Positions 1 through 9,720 of a stretch of 64,000 nucleotides of DNA are shown piece after piece. The translations under genes and the position numbers were made by a program. The stretch lies in contig NZ_MDHN01000043.1 in assembly GCF_001757105.1 (NCBI RefSeq), positions 28,662 to 92,661 of the forward strand. Direction: 5' to 3'. The notes below the pieces were generated by a model. It saw only the letters and a program-made list of their open reading frames with translations. It did not search any database and was not told the origin of the DNA. This DNA is from Alteromonas confluentis (lineage in GTDB: Bacteria > Pseudomonadota > Gammaproteobacteria > Enterobacterales > Alteromonadaceae). Numbering within the stretch: position 1 is the first letter of the stretch; each line of letters opens with the position of its first letter.

Positions 1-42
1 ATCACGCAGGGCGAGCAGAACCTTCTCACTCTTACTATATTC

Positions 43-1335
43 CTACTTTGCACTGCCACTTTTGTCCGCATCAATACTGGCCTGAATTAATGGCGTGATG
101 GTTGAGCCCTGTATCACGATGGAAAAAATCACCACAATGTAAGTCACCACCAGCATCAGACTGTGTAAGTCCACATCATTTATCATAAACTCACGACGCG
201 GAATAGATGCCGCCATAGCCAGTGCAAGTCCTCCTCTCAGGCCACCCCAGGTAAGGATTTTTATCGCATTTCTATCGTAATCCCGTACTTTCTTAAATAC
301 GCTATAAGGCACGCCAACGCTGATAAAACGGGCAAGGAGCACTAGCGGAATAGCAGCCAAACCGATAAAGATTTCCAGCTTGGTAATGGGTAACGTAACA
401 ATCAGTAGGCCAATCACCAGGAATAAAAGCGAATTCAGGTAACCGTCTATGCCGTGCCAAAAGCTTTGTATGTGATGCACGTTATCGGAGTGGTTTTTCA
501 CCGCTGACTGCGTACGAGTTACATTTCCGATAAAGATTCCGCTAACGACCATGGCCAGCGCACCAGAGACATCCATTAAGTTAGCGGTAGCAAAGCCTGC
601 CGTAGGAATGCAAAAAGTGATGAGCAGTCGCAGGTTGCCATCTCTTGAGTTCAGAATTAAAAAGTGGCCCATATAGGCCAGTACGAAACCAAACAGGATC
701 CCTCCTCCGGCTTCAAAGAAGAATAATTCAGAAATGCCTGAAACCGTAGGTGCAACACCTGAGAACGCTACCGCGAACAAGGTTTTAAACAGCACGAGTC
801 CTACCCCATCATTGAATAAAGACTCCCCCTCAACCTGAATAGATATCCGCTCAGGAGCCTGCATTTTTTTGATGATCGCAAGCACGGCTATGGGGTCTGT
901 GGGACTGATTAACGCACCAAATAACAAACAATAAATGAGCGGTATACTCACCCCACATATTGTCAGTAAATACCAGCCTACCCAGCCGATTAAAAACGTA
1001 GAAGCTAGCGTAGAAAAGATGACCAGCGCAGTTATTTCCCATCGCTGCTGACGCATGGCAGCCAGATTAATTTCCAGTGCGCCCGCAAATAATAACAGCC
1101 CCAACATGCCATTGAGTAGCAGCTCTGTGAAGTCAATCTGACCGAATGTATCAGACAACATTTGCGCGGTTTCGTTACCGGCCAGCTTAATTGCCAAAAT
1201 AAGTACCAGCGACAGCACGACTGCGCCACTGGTAATAGCAATAGTGGTTTGCATTTTAAGAATGTATTGATTACTGAAAGCAATAAGCACAGCGGCGGCG
1301 GAAAGAAAGCACAGTAAATACCAGGTGCTGATCAT
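43..1335 (-). CDS. Na+/H+ antiporter, CPA1/NhaP type
   Basis: 430-aa polytopic inner-membrane protein expected to exchange Na+ (or K+) for protons and so serve pH and salt homeostasis. About twelve hydrophobic segments are visible. CPA1 hallmarks are present: TDP at residues 146-148 and ESLFND at about 171-176 (the ND pair binds the ion in this family), plus a conserved GGLRGGLALAM stretch near residue 365. There is no long cytosolic C-terminal tail, so it is closer to short bacterial NhaP-like antiporters than to NHE-type proteins. It is monocistronic, with about 350 bp of noncoding DNA upstream. The family is clear; the transported ion is not determined by sequence. Confidence 0.9.
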   Translation of the reverse strand: MISTWYLLCFLSAAAVLIAFSNQYILKMQTTIAITSGAVVLSLVLILAIKLAGNETAQMLSDTFGQIDFTELLLNGMLGLLLFAGALEINLAAMRQQRWEITALVIFSTLASTFLIGWVGWYLLTICGVSIPLIYCLLFGALISPTDPIAVLAIIKKMQAPERISIQVEGESLFNDGVGLVLFKTLFAVAFSGVAPTVSGISELFFFEAGGGILFGFVLAYMGHFLILNSRDGNLRLLITFCIPTAGFATANLMDVSGALAMVVSGIFIGNVTRTQSAVKNHSDNVHHIQSFWHGIDGYLNSLLFLVIGLLIVTLPITKLEIFIGLAAIPLVLLARFISVGVPYSVFKKVRDYDRNAIKILTWGGLRGGLALAMAASIPRREFMINDVDLHSLMLVVTYIVVIFSIVIQGSTITPLIQASIDADKSGSAK

Positions 1336-1685
1336 AGAAGTCCTTACATAGCGAATTGGACAAAATTAGCTTCTCAGGATTCAGCATAATGCCTATTGCA
1401 GGCGTCAAAGCTATCGCTTGGGTATCTCAGACTGATTGCGAAATTCGAAAGAGGCGTAACTTATGTCGGAAGTGATTACATGTTGCGCCTTTACAACATC
1501 ACTGGCTATCAGCTTAAGATTACTGACTCAATTTTCTCGCTAACTGACGCTTTAATGCCAACCATTCGGACAAAGCACTCGTCAGTCTAGTGACACTGTC
1601 TGACACTATTAACTCAATTGCAGCTTGAGCTTTTCATAAATTATAAAACGTAAAATTGCAGACACCCGATATAAGGGACACGCGT
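1336..1685. other. Intergenic region upstream of the antiporter
   Basis: About 350 bp between the mscS-like gene and the antiporter, both on the minus strand. It should hold the antiporter promoter. I see no convincing gene, RNA or strong hairpin. A 64-codon plus-strand frame at 1396-1590 has no ribosome binding site and no recognisable family. Confidence 0.5.
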
Positions 1686-2501
1686 TTAAAGCATTTTCAC
1701 TTCTCGCTGCGGGAACGGTATTTCGATATTAGCCTGCTGCAGACCATCATGAATGGCCTTATTTAATGCATAGCGAATTTCGAAATGGCGGGTAGTCAGC
1801 GCCCATACACGTACGCCGAAATTGATACTGCTGTCGCCAAAATTATCGACACCAATGGCTGGGTTCTTTTCAGAGGAGATACCGTCTACCGTAGCCACCG
1901 CTTTCTCAAGCACACTGATAACTTCATCAACATTACTGGAATAGGCCACGCCCACTTCCAATTCGATAAGCATTTGTTCGGCGGAATTATGCAGTATCTC
2001 CCCCACGATGAGTTTATTGGGGATTTGAATATGAACATTATCTTCATTGATAAGGATGGTGTAAGGCAACATGACTTTATCGACCACACCCGAAACACCC
2101 TGTACCTGAATCGTATCGCCTAACACAAAAGGACGGGTGATTATGATGGTAAAACCGGCGGCATAATTCGCCAACATGCCCTGTATTGCCAGACCGGCAC
2201 CGAGGCCGACCGCACCAATTGCCGCGATGAAAGGTGTAACACTGATCCCGATGTTACCGAGCGCAATGATAATAACCATTGCCAGGATGAGAATTTTACA
2301 AGCCCCGCCGGTAAAGCGGCTTAGCGTGATGTCAATTTCACGCCCAATCATCAGGTTTTCAACGAGAGTACCGATTTTGGCTGCAACCCACCAGCCAACC
2401 AGTAATATGATGATTGCACCTACGATTTGAAAACTGTAGGTAACGGCAAATTCTACAAGTGTGTCGTAAATTGCCTGCGCTTGTTGTAATTCTGCTTCCA
2501 T
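1686..2501 (-). CDS. Small-conductance mechanosensitive channel (MscS family)
   Basis: 271-aa inner-membrane channel that opens under membrane tension to release solutes during hypo-osmotic shock. It is close to the length of E. coli MscS (286 aa). Three transmembrane segments are visible at about 22-42, 66-84 and 92-118. The third is the Gly/Ala-rich pore helix (GAVGLGAGLAIQG), followed by the family's conserved RPF-x-x-GD turn at 123-129 and a cytosolic beta domain. It is separated from the downstream GH15 gene by about 95 bp. With the YbdG-type channel at 24.6-25.9 kb, the window carries two MscS-superfamily channels, one minimal and one extended. Confidence 0.92.
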   Translation of the reverse strand: MEAELQQAQAIYDTLVEFAVTYSFQIVGAIIILLVGWWVAAKIGTLVENLMIGREIDITLSRFTGGACKILILAMVIIIALGNIGISVTPFIAAIGAVGLGAGLAIQGMLANYAAGFTIIITRPFVLGDTIQVQGVSGVVDKVMLPYTILINEDNVHIQIPNKLIVGEILHNSAEQMLIELEVGVAYSSNVDEVISVLEKAVATVDGISSEKNPAIGVDNFGDSSINFGVRVWALTTRHFEIRYALNKAIHDGLQQANIEIPFPQREVKML

Positions 2502-2596
2502 GTTGACTTCTGGTTAACGCTTTAAAAGTTTAAGAATAACCAACAAAATACCGAACAACAACATAGCCATCGGTCGTATCTGGCGTTTGTTACTCA

Positions 2597-4024
2597 CTAC
2601 CCGTCTTTAAGAGAGCTCACCTGTTTTTTTAAACCAATGCAGCTGAGTATGTTTACATAGCTCCAGGTTAGATTGCCTGCACTGAGCATTTCACCACTCT
2701 GATAATGAAACTGTTCAGACATGCTATCGTTTTCACCACAGTGAAATTGAACGCGGCGAAGAAAAGCATCACCTAAACCAATGAGCCCATGAATGACCTT
2801 CCTGAACCCAACAGAATCCATAAGGTAACGTTCACCCTCATTAATCTCGCATTGGCTTTCACCGTAAGACATTGCCAATCGCAAAAACGGAAGATTGAGT
2901 CGGGTAACCTGAAGCGCCTGCTTTTCAGAAAAAAGTAGTGCCGCTTGATAGCAAATGCCTGCCATTGTCCCGGTACATAAAAACCAAGGATTGCCCGTTT
3001 CCACCCCGTCTGTGCCACTGTAGCGATCTTCTGGGTAACGTCCGATACCCGGTGCTAAGGTTTCGCTATGTGATGAGTGCCGCGTTTTGTTTACTGCAAA
3101 GAGTGAGTCAAATGTCTGGTAAAGTGCATAAGCGGTCGCTAAAACTTTATCATCGGTTGCAGTTAAATAAGATGCAGAAGCGGATAGCGACTGGAATACC
3201 CCCAGCAAAACGGCGATATCCAACCCAGAAGTCTTGTAATCTAAACCACCGTTTCGATTTAACGTAGCCAAATAGTAACCCGCGTCCTCACACCAAAATT
3301 CAGCCATAGCGGCTTTTATTGCCTCGGCTTGTTCAACATAGCGCCCTTGCGCCGCTTCGTCTCCAAGCTTAGCGGCCAATTCCGCCCCTTCGCATAGTGC
3401 TACGTGCTGCAGAATACGAGTGTAAAAATGGTCCCCTTTCACTTCTTCCCACACATCGAAGCAGCAGTCCTGCCAGTGAGCCGCAATAAACTCAAGATCG
3501 GTTTTGATTACACCGCCATTTGCTTGGTAGAGCAGCGAGAGGTCATCAACGGTTTGTCCTTTTGAAAGACAATAGTGCGCCCAGCGCGTCAGCGTGAGTG
3601 CTCGCTGAGCGGGTCCATCATTTTGCGGCCGGCCCCACTCTTCCTCATATGCATCGCCATCGACATAGAACTTGGGTTCACCAACATGACCGCTGGGATT
3701 AGGGGTTTGTTGGTTAAGCACTGAAAACTCGATATAGTCTTTCATCATCTGCTCGAACTTCGCGCTCATACCGAAAGCATGCGTTTGCGCTAATCTCACT
3801 ACCTCCCCCATCGTTCGTGCCGAATCTCGGGTCCAGTGATAGTAGTAATCGGGATTGGAGCGAGATGGCGAGGCAACAACGGCACCCGGCTTGCCATCTG
3901 CTGGCGATATATTCGCTAATATGCCGTACAACATATTTTGTTCGGCGTGGTTGAGCCATTGTTCGAAAGTTGGCAATTTATGGTCTTGAGACGGTGTCGA
4001 TGCTTGCATTTCTGAAGTGTTCAT
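2597..4024 (-). CDS. Glycoside hydrolase family 15 protein (glucoamylase-like)
   Basis: 475-aa enzyme expected to release glucose from the non-reducing ends of alpha-glucans or maltooligosaccharides by inversion. GH15 signatures are visible: HWTRD at 63-67, EEEWGRPQNDG at 127-137, the acid motif WEEV at 192-195 and a C-terminal block beginning EQ at residue 437 and running to LTWSY; the two Glu regions correspond to the family's general acid and base. There is no signal peptide, so it is probably cytosolic, as in intracellular glucoamylase-like enzymes. It has no starch-binding domain. It is divergent from the downstream SDR pair across 355 bp. No maltodextrin transporter or regulator lies nearby, so the physiological substrate is uncertain. 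Confidence 0.88.
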   Translation of the reverse strand: MNTSEMQASTPSQDHKLPTFEQWLNHAEQNMLYGILANISPADGKPGAVVASPSRSNPDYYYHWTRDSARTMGEVVRLAQTHAFGMSAKFEQMMKDYIEFSVLNQQTPNPSGHVGEPKFYVDGDAYEEEWGRPQNDGPAQRALTLTRWAHYCLSKGQTVDDLSLLYQANGGVIKTDLEFIAAHWQDCCFDVWEEVKGDHFYTRILQHVALCEGAELAAKLGDEAAQGRYVEQAEAIKAAMAEFWCEDAGYYLATLNRNGGLDYKTSGLDIAVLLGVFQSLSASASYLTATDDKVLATAYALYQTFDSLFAVNKTRHSSHSETLAPGIGRYPEDRYSGTDGVETGNPWFLCTGTMAGICYQAALLFSEKQALQVTRLNLPFLRLAMSYGESQCEINEGERYLMDSVGFRKVIHGLIGLGDAFLRRVQFHCGENDSMSEQFHYQSGEMLSAGNLTWSYVNILSCIGLKKQVSSLKDG

Positions 4025-4379
4025 CGGGGGTTCCGAGTTTAACGAGTTGATGGTTTATACCCTCAGGACACCGCGACGATCAGCTAATCACGACCAGATG
4101 AGTTGAATCGCTTAATCATTCCGACCACTCAATCTCCGCAGAGCCTTCCTATCACAATATTCCATAGTGCACTCGGCGTAAGTGACCTCCCACTTTTACA
4201 CATCACTGTAATAATTTTCTCGAAAACGCCGGTAAAGCCAGAGTGGATATTCTGCCGACACAGAGATAACACATTGAAGTAGCGTAATAAGTCAGTGAAT
4301 TCTTGCCTGGGCATACTCCTTGCTGCCTTAAGTATGAAGTACCTCTTTCGTTCCACGAACTCTTTTCAGAAGGTATCCC
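4025..4379. other. Divergent intergenic region, GH15 / SDR
   Basis: 355 bp separating the divergently transcribed glucoamylase and first SDR gene, so it should contain two promoters. The plus-strand gene has an AGAAGG ribosome binding site just before its ATG. A 75-codon minus-strand frame (4129-4356) has no family signature and I do not call it. No clear operator was found. Confidence 0.5.
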
Positions 4380-5177
4380 ATGAACTTAAATATCGACGGG
4401 CGAATTGCCCTTATCAGTGGTGCATCAGGTGGTCTTGGCCTTGCATCTGCGAAATGTCTGGCTGAAGAAGGTGTGCGTCTGTTTCTCACCGACATGAACG
4501 AAGAAGCACTTCGCGCGGCGGTGGATGAACTCCACGAATCTGTTGTCGGCTTTTATAAAGCCGACCTGACCGACGAAAGTGATATCAACACGTTGGCTGA
4601 CAAAGTAAAAGCCGTTGGCGGTGCAGATATTCTGGTACATCTGGCAGGGATTACTGGAGCCAAGGGCGACCCGTTAACGATGAAAGATGAAGACTGGATG
4701 GAATGCTGGAATATTAACTTTATGTCTGCGGTAAGGGTATGTCGGGCTATCGTACCTGGCATGGTTGAAAAAGGCTGGGGACGGGTTGTGCTCACCGTAT
4801 CCGAAAACGCTGTTCAACCTTATCCAGACGAAGCCGTGTACAACGCATCCAAAGCCGCCTTACTCAGTTATACCAAAGCGTTGTCACTTCCCTATGGCCC
4901 GAAAGGTGTTTTGGTTAATGCAGTTATGCCCGCCTTCATCGAGAGTCCAATGACCGATGGCATGATGGAAAAGCTGTCTGAAGAACTCGGCGTGTCACAG
5001 GAAGAAGCGGTTGAACATTTTCTCGAAAAAGAACGTCCGTACCTCACGCTCAAACGCCGGGGCCGCGCTGACGAAGTAGCGGCGGCGGTAGCATTGCTTT
5101 GTTCTGACCGAACCACTTTCACCAACGGTTCTGCCTGGCGGGTAGATGGTGGCGCTGTCGCGGCAATTAATACTTAA
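4380..5177 (+). CDS. Short-chain dehydrogenase/reductase
   Basis: 265-aa NAD(P)-dependent SDR. The nucleotide-binding glycine motif GASGGLG is at 14-20 and the catalytic triad reads S141, Y154, K158 (YNASK). The usual NNAG structural motif is replaced by HLAG at 87-90, a tolerated variant. The C-terminal VDGG motif that closes the classical fold is present. It sits 12 bp upstream of a second SDR and is probably cotranscribed with it. Subfamily features resemble 3-oxoacyl-ACP reductase/sugar-alcohol dehydrogenase-like SDRs, but the substrate cannot be assigned. Confidence 0.88.
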   Translation: MNLNIDGRIALISGASGGLGLASAKCLAEEGVRLFLTDMNEEALRAAVDELHESVVGFYKADLTDESDINTLADKVKAVGGADILVHLAGITGAKGDPLTMKDEDWMECWNINFMSAVRVCRAIVPGMVEKGWGRVVLTVSENAVQPYPDEAVYNASKAALLSYTKALSLPYGPKGVLVNAVMPAFIESPMTDGMMEKLSEELGVSQEEAVEHFLEKERPYLTLKRRGRADEVAAAVALLCSDRTTFTNGSAWRVDGGAVAAINT

Positions 5178-5189
5178 TAGGAGATAAAT

Positions 5190-6005
5190 ATGTCAGATTC
5201 TAAAGTGTCCCACCTTCCCGACCCTGAATACATTAACGATGACTATGTCGGCGCAGGAAAATTGAAAGGTAAACGCGTGTTAATCTCCGGTGGCGACAGT
5301 GGTATTGGTCGAGCTGCCGCGCTGCACATGGCCCGGGAAGGTGCCAAAGTGGCTATTATTTATCACTCGGCTGAAGACAAGGCTGCCGAGACCAAGCAGG
5401 CCATTGAAGCTGAAGGTGTAGCTGTGTTGGTAATACAAGGTAACACCGGCGATAGCGCCGACTGCGATCGCGCGGTTGAAAAGGTCGTTTCTTCCTGGGG
5501 CGGAATCGATATTCTGGTGAATAATGCGGGATTTCAGAAGGCCTACCATAACCTTGAAGAAGTAAGCGACGAAGATTGGACGGCCCACTTTGATGTGAAC
5601 ATGGCAGGTATGTTTTACCTAAGTCGTGCCGCACTTCGCCACATGCAATCGGGTTCTGCCATCGTTAACACCGGCTCGATAAATGGTTATGTCGGCAATA
5701 AGGCTTTATTGCCTTATTCATCTACAAAAGGAGCAATCTCAGCATTTACTCGCTCGCTAGCCAAGCAATATATGGACAAAGGCATTCGAGTTAATGAAGT
5801 TGCACCAGGCCCCGTCGCTACTGATATTCAATCTGTATTCGAAGACTTCGACGAAGACATGTTAAAGAATATGGCGGCCCCGATTGGCAGAGTAGGACAA
5901 CCTCGGGAACTCGGCCCTGCCTATGTATTTCTCGCCAGCCAGGATGGGGCATTCATCACCGGTCAAACGCTTCACGTAAACGGTGGCATGATGGTTGGCG
6001 CCTAA
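5190..6005 (+). CDS. SDR oxidoreductase, YghA/glucose-ribitol dehydrogenase-like
   Basis: 271-aa SDR with an N-terminal extension of about 25 residues before the Rossmann fold, as in the YghA/YhxC and general-stress glucose/ribitol-type dehydrogenases. GGDSGIG is at 34-40, NNAG at 111-114, and the catalytic residues are S163, Y176, K180. The ribosome binding site AGGAG precedes the ATG. It is the second gene of a two-gene unit with the preceding SDR and ends at a clear Rho-independent terminator. Enzymes of this subgroup reduce small carbonyls or oxidise polyols with NAD(P); the specific substrate is unknown. Confidence 0.88.
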   Translation: MSDSKVSHLPDPEYINDDYVGAGKLKGKRVLISGGDSGIGRAAALHMAREGAKVAIIYHSAEDKAAETKQAIEAEGVAVLVIQGNTGDSADCDRAVEKVVSSWGGIDILVNNAGFQKAYHNLEEVSDEDWTAHFDVNMAGMFYLSRAALRHMQSGSAIVNTGSINGYVGNKALLPYSSTKGAISAFTRSLAKQYMDKGIRVNEVAPGPVATDIQSVFEDFDEDMLKNMAAPIGRVGQPRELGPAYVFLASQDGAFITGQTLHVNGGMMVGA

Positions 6006-6042
6006 AAACTTAAGCTTAATCACCAGTAAATTCTTTACAAGC

Positions 6043-6070
6043 GCCCGTTGTTAATAACGGGCTTTTTTTT
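6043..6070 (+). terminator. Rho-independent terminator of the SDR pair
   Basis: A 7-bp GC-rich stem (GCCCGTT / AACGGGC) with a 6-nt loop is followed directly by eight T residues, 38 bp after the second SDR stop. Confidence 0.9.
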
Positions 6071-6205
6071 AGCTGGCTCAGTGGCAAACTTTTCTCACGC
6101 CAAACCTCTTACTTGTCATCTCCCAATTTAATTCTTGTCTTTATTCTCTCGCGTTCCTATTTTTTCCGAGCAATTCAACTACATTCCCTGTACACTCCTG
6201 CAAAC

Positions 6206-6224
6206 AAAAATGAAAATCATTCTT
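6206..6224 (+). promoter_or_regulatory. Fur box upstream of the siderophore receptor
   Basis: The 19-bp site centred on TGAAAATCATT matches 14 of 19 positions of the Fur consensus. It lies about 34 bp before the receptor ATG, a position where Fur would block the promoter. This predicts induction under iron limitation. Confidence 0.75.
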
Positions 6225-6257
6225 ATTTAGATTAAATTATCCCCACTTAGGACTCTC

Positions 6258-8375
6258 ATGAAATACTCTTCCTTGTCGGTAGCCGTACTCAGCGCCCTTG
6301 TCTGCACTTTTCACGCTACAGCCTCATCCACAGATGACGTTGAAAAAATTGAAGTAACGGGTCGTGCCCAGCAATTCTATTTAGACAGCCAGACTCGCAT
6401 TGGTACCAAAACCGATGCTGACATCATGGAAATCCCTTTGTCTGTACAGGTACTCACACGCCAACTCATTGCCGACCAGGCTGCTCGCGACATCACTGAC
6501 ATGTACCGCTCAATTGCGGGGGTCAGTGAATTCAGTTACTCAGGTGTTACCTTTCGGGGATTCCGCGATGATGCCAATGTGTTCTACGACGGCGTACGTG
6601 GCGACCCCTTCTCCGGCTTTAGCGTACCGCAATTGTTTAATGTTGAGCGTGTGGAAGTACTTAAAGGCCCGGCTGCAGCGCTTTACGGCGGTGGCGAGCC
6701 AGGCGGTATGATCAACTATGTTAGCCGTAAGCCTTCATTCAACGAATACCGCAATGTTACGGTAACTGGCGGAAACTTCTCGCTGGCAGGAGCATCAACA
6801 GAACTCACTGGTGCTGTTAATGAATCAGTTGCCTATCGCTTTGGCGCTTTTTACGAGACTCAAGACAGCTTCCGTAGTAATGCCGATTCGGAAAACATTG
6901 AGCTGGCTGGCGGCGCCCTGTTTGTATTGGGGAACAACACAGAATTGACCACCACCTACGACTACATTGTGCAGAACCTGGGTGGCAATCGCCTTCGCGG
7001 CGTTCCGGTAGATGATGATGGTAACTTTTTGGTCGACCGCAGTTATAACGCCAATGAAAAAGGGGATTACCAGGATCTTGAAGCACTGGTATTGCAAGCC
7101 AACCTTGAGCACGACTTTAGCGATAACCTCACTTTCAATGGTACCTTGCGGTATTTAGATAACGAACGAAATCAGGGATATCACGAGTCAAGAAGCTGGA
7201 TTGACGTTAATGGCGATGGCGTTGCTGACATCAATGACGAGACGATTCGTCGGGAGTATCGCAAACAGCTTCGTGCAAACGACGAACTAAGCCTTACCCT
7301 GGATTTTGTTTATGACTTTGAGGCTGCAGGTATTGCGCATCAACTTCTGTTCGGTGGCGATTGGCAACATGTCAAAACCGACTACGACTATTTCCGCGCT
7401 CGCTACGAAGCAGATGGTGTGGCGAATCTCAACATTTTTACCCTTAACTATGGCGAAACAGACCCAACGACTTACAACCTGACAGACATGAATCGAGATG
7501 GATTGGAGCGTCAGCGGGCCAGTTTTTACGTTCAGGATAAAATGCAGTTCAGCGATAACTGGGCACTCATGTTAGGCGCACGGTTTGATTATTTCGATGA
7601 GCAGAGCATGGATACCGACACGGCCTACAACGACAGTGATGTTACACCGAGAGCAGGACTCATTTACACGCCAACAGACGAAACAACGGTTTACCTGAAT
7701 TATTCCGAGAGCTTTAACCCGGTAGATCCTTCTCAGTATGAAGAGTCTGTCGCCGATCCGCTTTCACCAGAAACCGGTAACCAGGTTGAGCTGGGTCTGA
7801 AACAATCCTGGTTAAATGGCAGCATCATGACCACCGCCGCCATCTATCAAATTGATAAAGAAAATCTGGTTATCAATAACCCGGACTTTATTGACGGTGA
7901 AAACAACGATATTGAACCCGCCCTTATCAACTTCGGCCTGGTAGAAAGTCAAGGTGCAGAATTTACCCTGGTAGGCGACATCACCGACAACATAAGTATT
8001 ACGGCTAACTACGCCTACAACGATACTTTGCTGGAAGAAGGCACGATTAGCAATACCTACGATGGACGCCGTTTTGCTAACACCCCTCGCCACCAAGCCG
8101 GATTCTGGGCGCGATATAATATTGCGGTGATCGACTCAGCATTCGCCATGGGCGTAGACTACGTGAGCGAACAAGTTAGCCTAAATGGTCAGCGGGTTAA
8201 ACCATTCACCATTTTTGACGCCAGCTGGACCACACGTTGGGACAACGTACTGCTAAGTGTTAACGTTAAAAACCTGTTTGATAAAGTTTATGCCGTAAGC
8301 GGATTCAGTGAGCGTAACGGGCACTTTCCTGGCGAGCCTCGTGAGGTGGTTGTTCAGCTAAGCTATGACTTCTAA
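6258..8375 (+). CDS. TonB-dependent siderophore receptor
   Basis: 705-aa outer-membrane receptor that would import a ferric siderophore using TonB energy. It has a signal peptide (about residues 1-22), a TonB-box-like EKIEVTG near 29-35, a plug domain with the family signature around ERVEVLKGPAAALYGG, and a 22-strand-type barrel ending in a terminal Phe (QLSYDF). Plug and barrel sequence place it in the siderophore (FhuA/FpvA/FoxA-like) group rather than the heme or B12 group. A Fur box precedes it and the next gene, 9 bp downstream, encodes a PepSY membrane protein, the usual partner. The siderophore is not predictable and no biosynthesis genes are in the window. Confidence 0.95.
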   Translation: MKYSSLSVAVLSALVCTFHATASSTDDVEKIEVTGRAQQFYLDSQTRIGTKTDADIMEIPLSVQVLTRQLIADQAARDITDMYRSIAGVSEFSYSGVTFRGFRDDANVFYDGVRGDPFSGFSVPQLFNVERVEVLKGPAAALYGGGEPGGMINYVSRKPSFNEYRNVTVTGGNFSLAGASTELTGAVNESVAYRFGAFYETQDSFRSNADSENIELAGGALFVLGNNTELTTTYDYIVQNLGGNRLRGVPVDDDGNFLVDRSYNANEKGDYQDLEALVLQANLEHDFSDNLTFNGTLRYLDNERNQGYHESRSWIDVNGDGVADINDETIRREYRKQLRANDELSLTLDFVYDFEAAGIAHQLLFGGDWQHVKTDYDYFRARYEADGVANLNIFTLNYGETDPTTYNLTDMNRDGLERQRASFYVQDKMQFSDNWALMLGARFDYFDEQSMDTDTAYNDSDVTPRAGLIYTPTDETTVYLNYSESFNPVDPSQYEESVADPLSPETGNQVELGLKQSWLNGSIMTTAAIYQIDKENLVINNPDFIDGENNDIEPALINFGLVESQGAEFTLVGDITDNISITANYAYNDTLLEEGTISNTYDGRRFANTPRHQAGFWARYNIAVIDSAFAMGVDYVSEQVSLNGQRVKPFTIFDASWTTRWDNVLLSVNVKNLFDKVYAVSGFSERNGHFPGEPREVVVQLSYDF

Positions 8376-8384
8376 AGCTTATAA

Positions 8385-9575
8385 ATGAATAAACAACGCT
8401 GGTATCGATGGCACAGCCTGGCGGGTCTTCCGCTGGCTGTGTTGTTGTGCTTCATTATGCTAACCGGCACCTTGGCTGTGATGTCACACGAGCTTGACTG
8501 GCTGACTAATCCGGCCGTTCGGGCACAACCATCGAACACGCCACTAAACTGGCCTCAGTACTACCGCGCTGCCCTCTCATCTTCTGACGGTAACCGCATT
8601 TATCAACTAGCAGCACCGCTACATGATGGCTTTGCCGCAGATACGCTGCTGTATGATGAAAATAACCAGCGCTATCACGCCTATATCGACCCGGTTACTT
8701 ATGCGCATAACGGGAATGGCACCTGGTTCAACTGGCAAACTCTGTTACGACGAATTCACCGTCATTTAATGATGCCGCTGAATATTGGTTTACCGATTGT
8801 TAGCCTCACCGCGTTTCCGCTTTTGCTCTCGCTCGTTTCAGGTTTGATCCTGCACCCCAAATGGTGGAAAGGGCTGTGGAGATTGCCCCGAAAGCAAAAT
8901 TCACGGGTATTCTGGGGAGATTTCCATCGCTTCAGCGGGTTATGGAGCAGTTGGCTACTTGTGGTGATTAGCATTACCGGCATTTGGTATTTTGCTGAAA
9001 AATACGGTTTGGGCGCGACTTATCCGAAAGATGGCAGCGTTATTAGCGAACACGCCAAGCATAATCCTGTTCGTGTTTCTCCTGAAATCTTCGACAAGCT
9101 CATTACTACAGTGCAGCGCGAGCGACCCGAGTTGGAGATAAAATCCGTCTTTTTTCCCATCAAAGCAGGCCAGCCTGTACGCGTTGAAGGCCAAACAAGC
9201 ACGCTGTTAGTGCGTAACCGCGCAGACAACATGGTATTCGACCCCGAATCCGGTAATTTGCTTTCCCAGCGCATCGCCGGTGATCTGTCGTTTCACGTTA
9301 GGATCTCTGAAGCTGCTGACCCGTTACATTTCGGTGTTTGGGGCGGTTATTGGAGCAAAACGCTGTATTTTTTCTTTGGCTTATTGCTAACCAGCCTATC
9401 GGTTACCGGAACGATTATTTACGCCCACCGGGTAACGAAATGGCGACGCAATGAAACGCCTGGGTTACTTTCTGTGATTGGTATTGGCTTTCGTGGCAGC
9501 AGAAAAACAGGCTTACTCAGTGCCGTATTGCTACTGATATGTTTAGCATTGACACTCGAAACATTGCTTGCCTGA
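8385..9575 (+). CDS. PepSY-domain inner-membrane protein (putative ferric-siderophore reductase)
   Basis: 396-aa protein with four main transmembrane segments (about 13-34, 136-156, 184-204 and 325-350, plus a hydrophobic C-terminus) and large periplasmic loops, the PepSY-TM architecture. Conserved His residues occur next to the membrane segments (RWHSLAG, RIHRH, DFHRFSG, DPLHFG). In related FoxB/FpvG-type proteins such residues support heme binding and periplasmic reduction of ferric siderophores. It starts 9 bp after the receptor stop and is almost certainly in the same Fur-controlled operon. Reductase function is inferred from family and context. Confidence 0.85.
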   Translation: MNKQRWYRWHSLAGLPLAVLLCFIMLTGTLAVMSHELDWLTNPAVRAQPSNTPLNWPQYYRAALSSSDGNRIYQLAAPLHDGFAADTLLYDENNQRYHAYIDPVTYAHNGNGTWFNWQTLLRRIHRHLMMPLNIGLPIVSLTAFPLLLSLVSGLILHPKWWKGLWRLPRKQNSRVFWGDFHRFSGLWSSWLLVVISITGIWYFAEKYGLGATYPKDGSVISEHAKHNPVRVSPEIFDKLITTVQRERPELEIKSVFFPIKAGQPVRVEGQTSTLLVRNRADNMVFDPESGNLLSQRIAGDLSFHVRISEAADPLHFGVWGGYWSKTLYFFFGLLLTSLSVTGTIIYAHRVTKWRRNETPGLLSVIGIGFRGSRKTGLLSAVLLLICLALTLETLLA

Positions 9576-9685
9576 ATTTATTGTCTGAAAAACAATAAAG
9601 ACGATTTATTCGATTTGTACGGCAAGCGACTTCCCCCCAGCATTGGGCATCCGCTAGGATAAACACGCACCAATGAAAAAGACTC

Positions 9686-9704
9686 CATAATAAAAATCAT
9701 AACG
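9686..9704 (+). promoter_or_regulatory. Possible second Fur-like site
   Basis: A 19-bp AT-rich sequence around TAAAAATCATA matches about 13 of 19 Fur consensus positions and ends 16 bp before the S9 peptidase gene. The match is weaker than the site at 6206. It suggests, but does not prove, that the peptidase has its own iron-responsive promoter. Confidence 0.4.
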
Positions 9705-9720
9705 ATAACAATAAAAGGAA

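Noticed and set aside
1396..1590. 64-codon plus-strand frame upstream of the antiporter gene
   Set aside because: No ribosome binding site, no family features and composition typical of noncoding DNA.
4129..4356. 75-codon minus-strand frame between GH15 and the SDR genes
   Set aside because: No recognisable domain and it fills a divergent promoter region.
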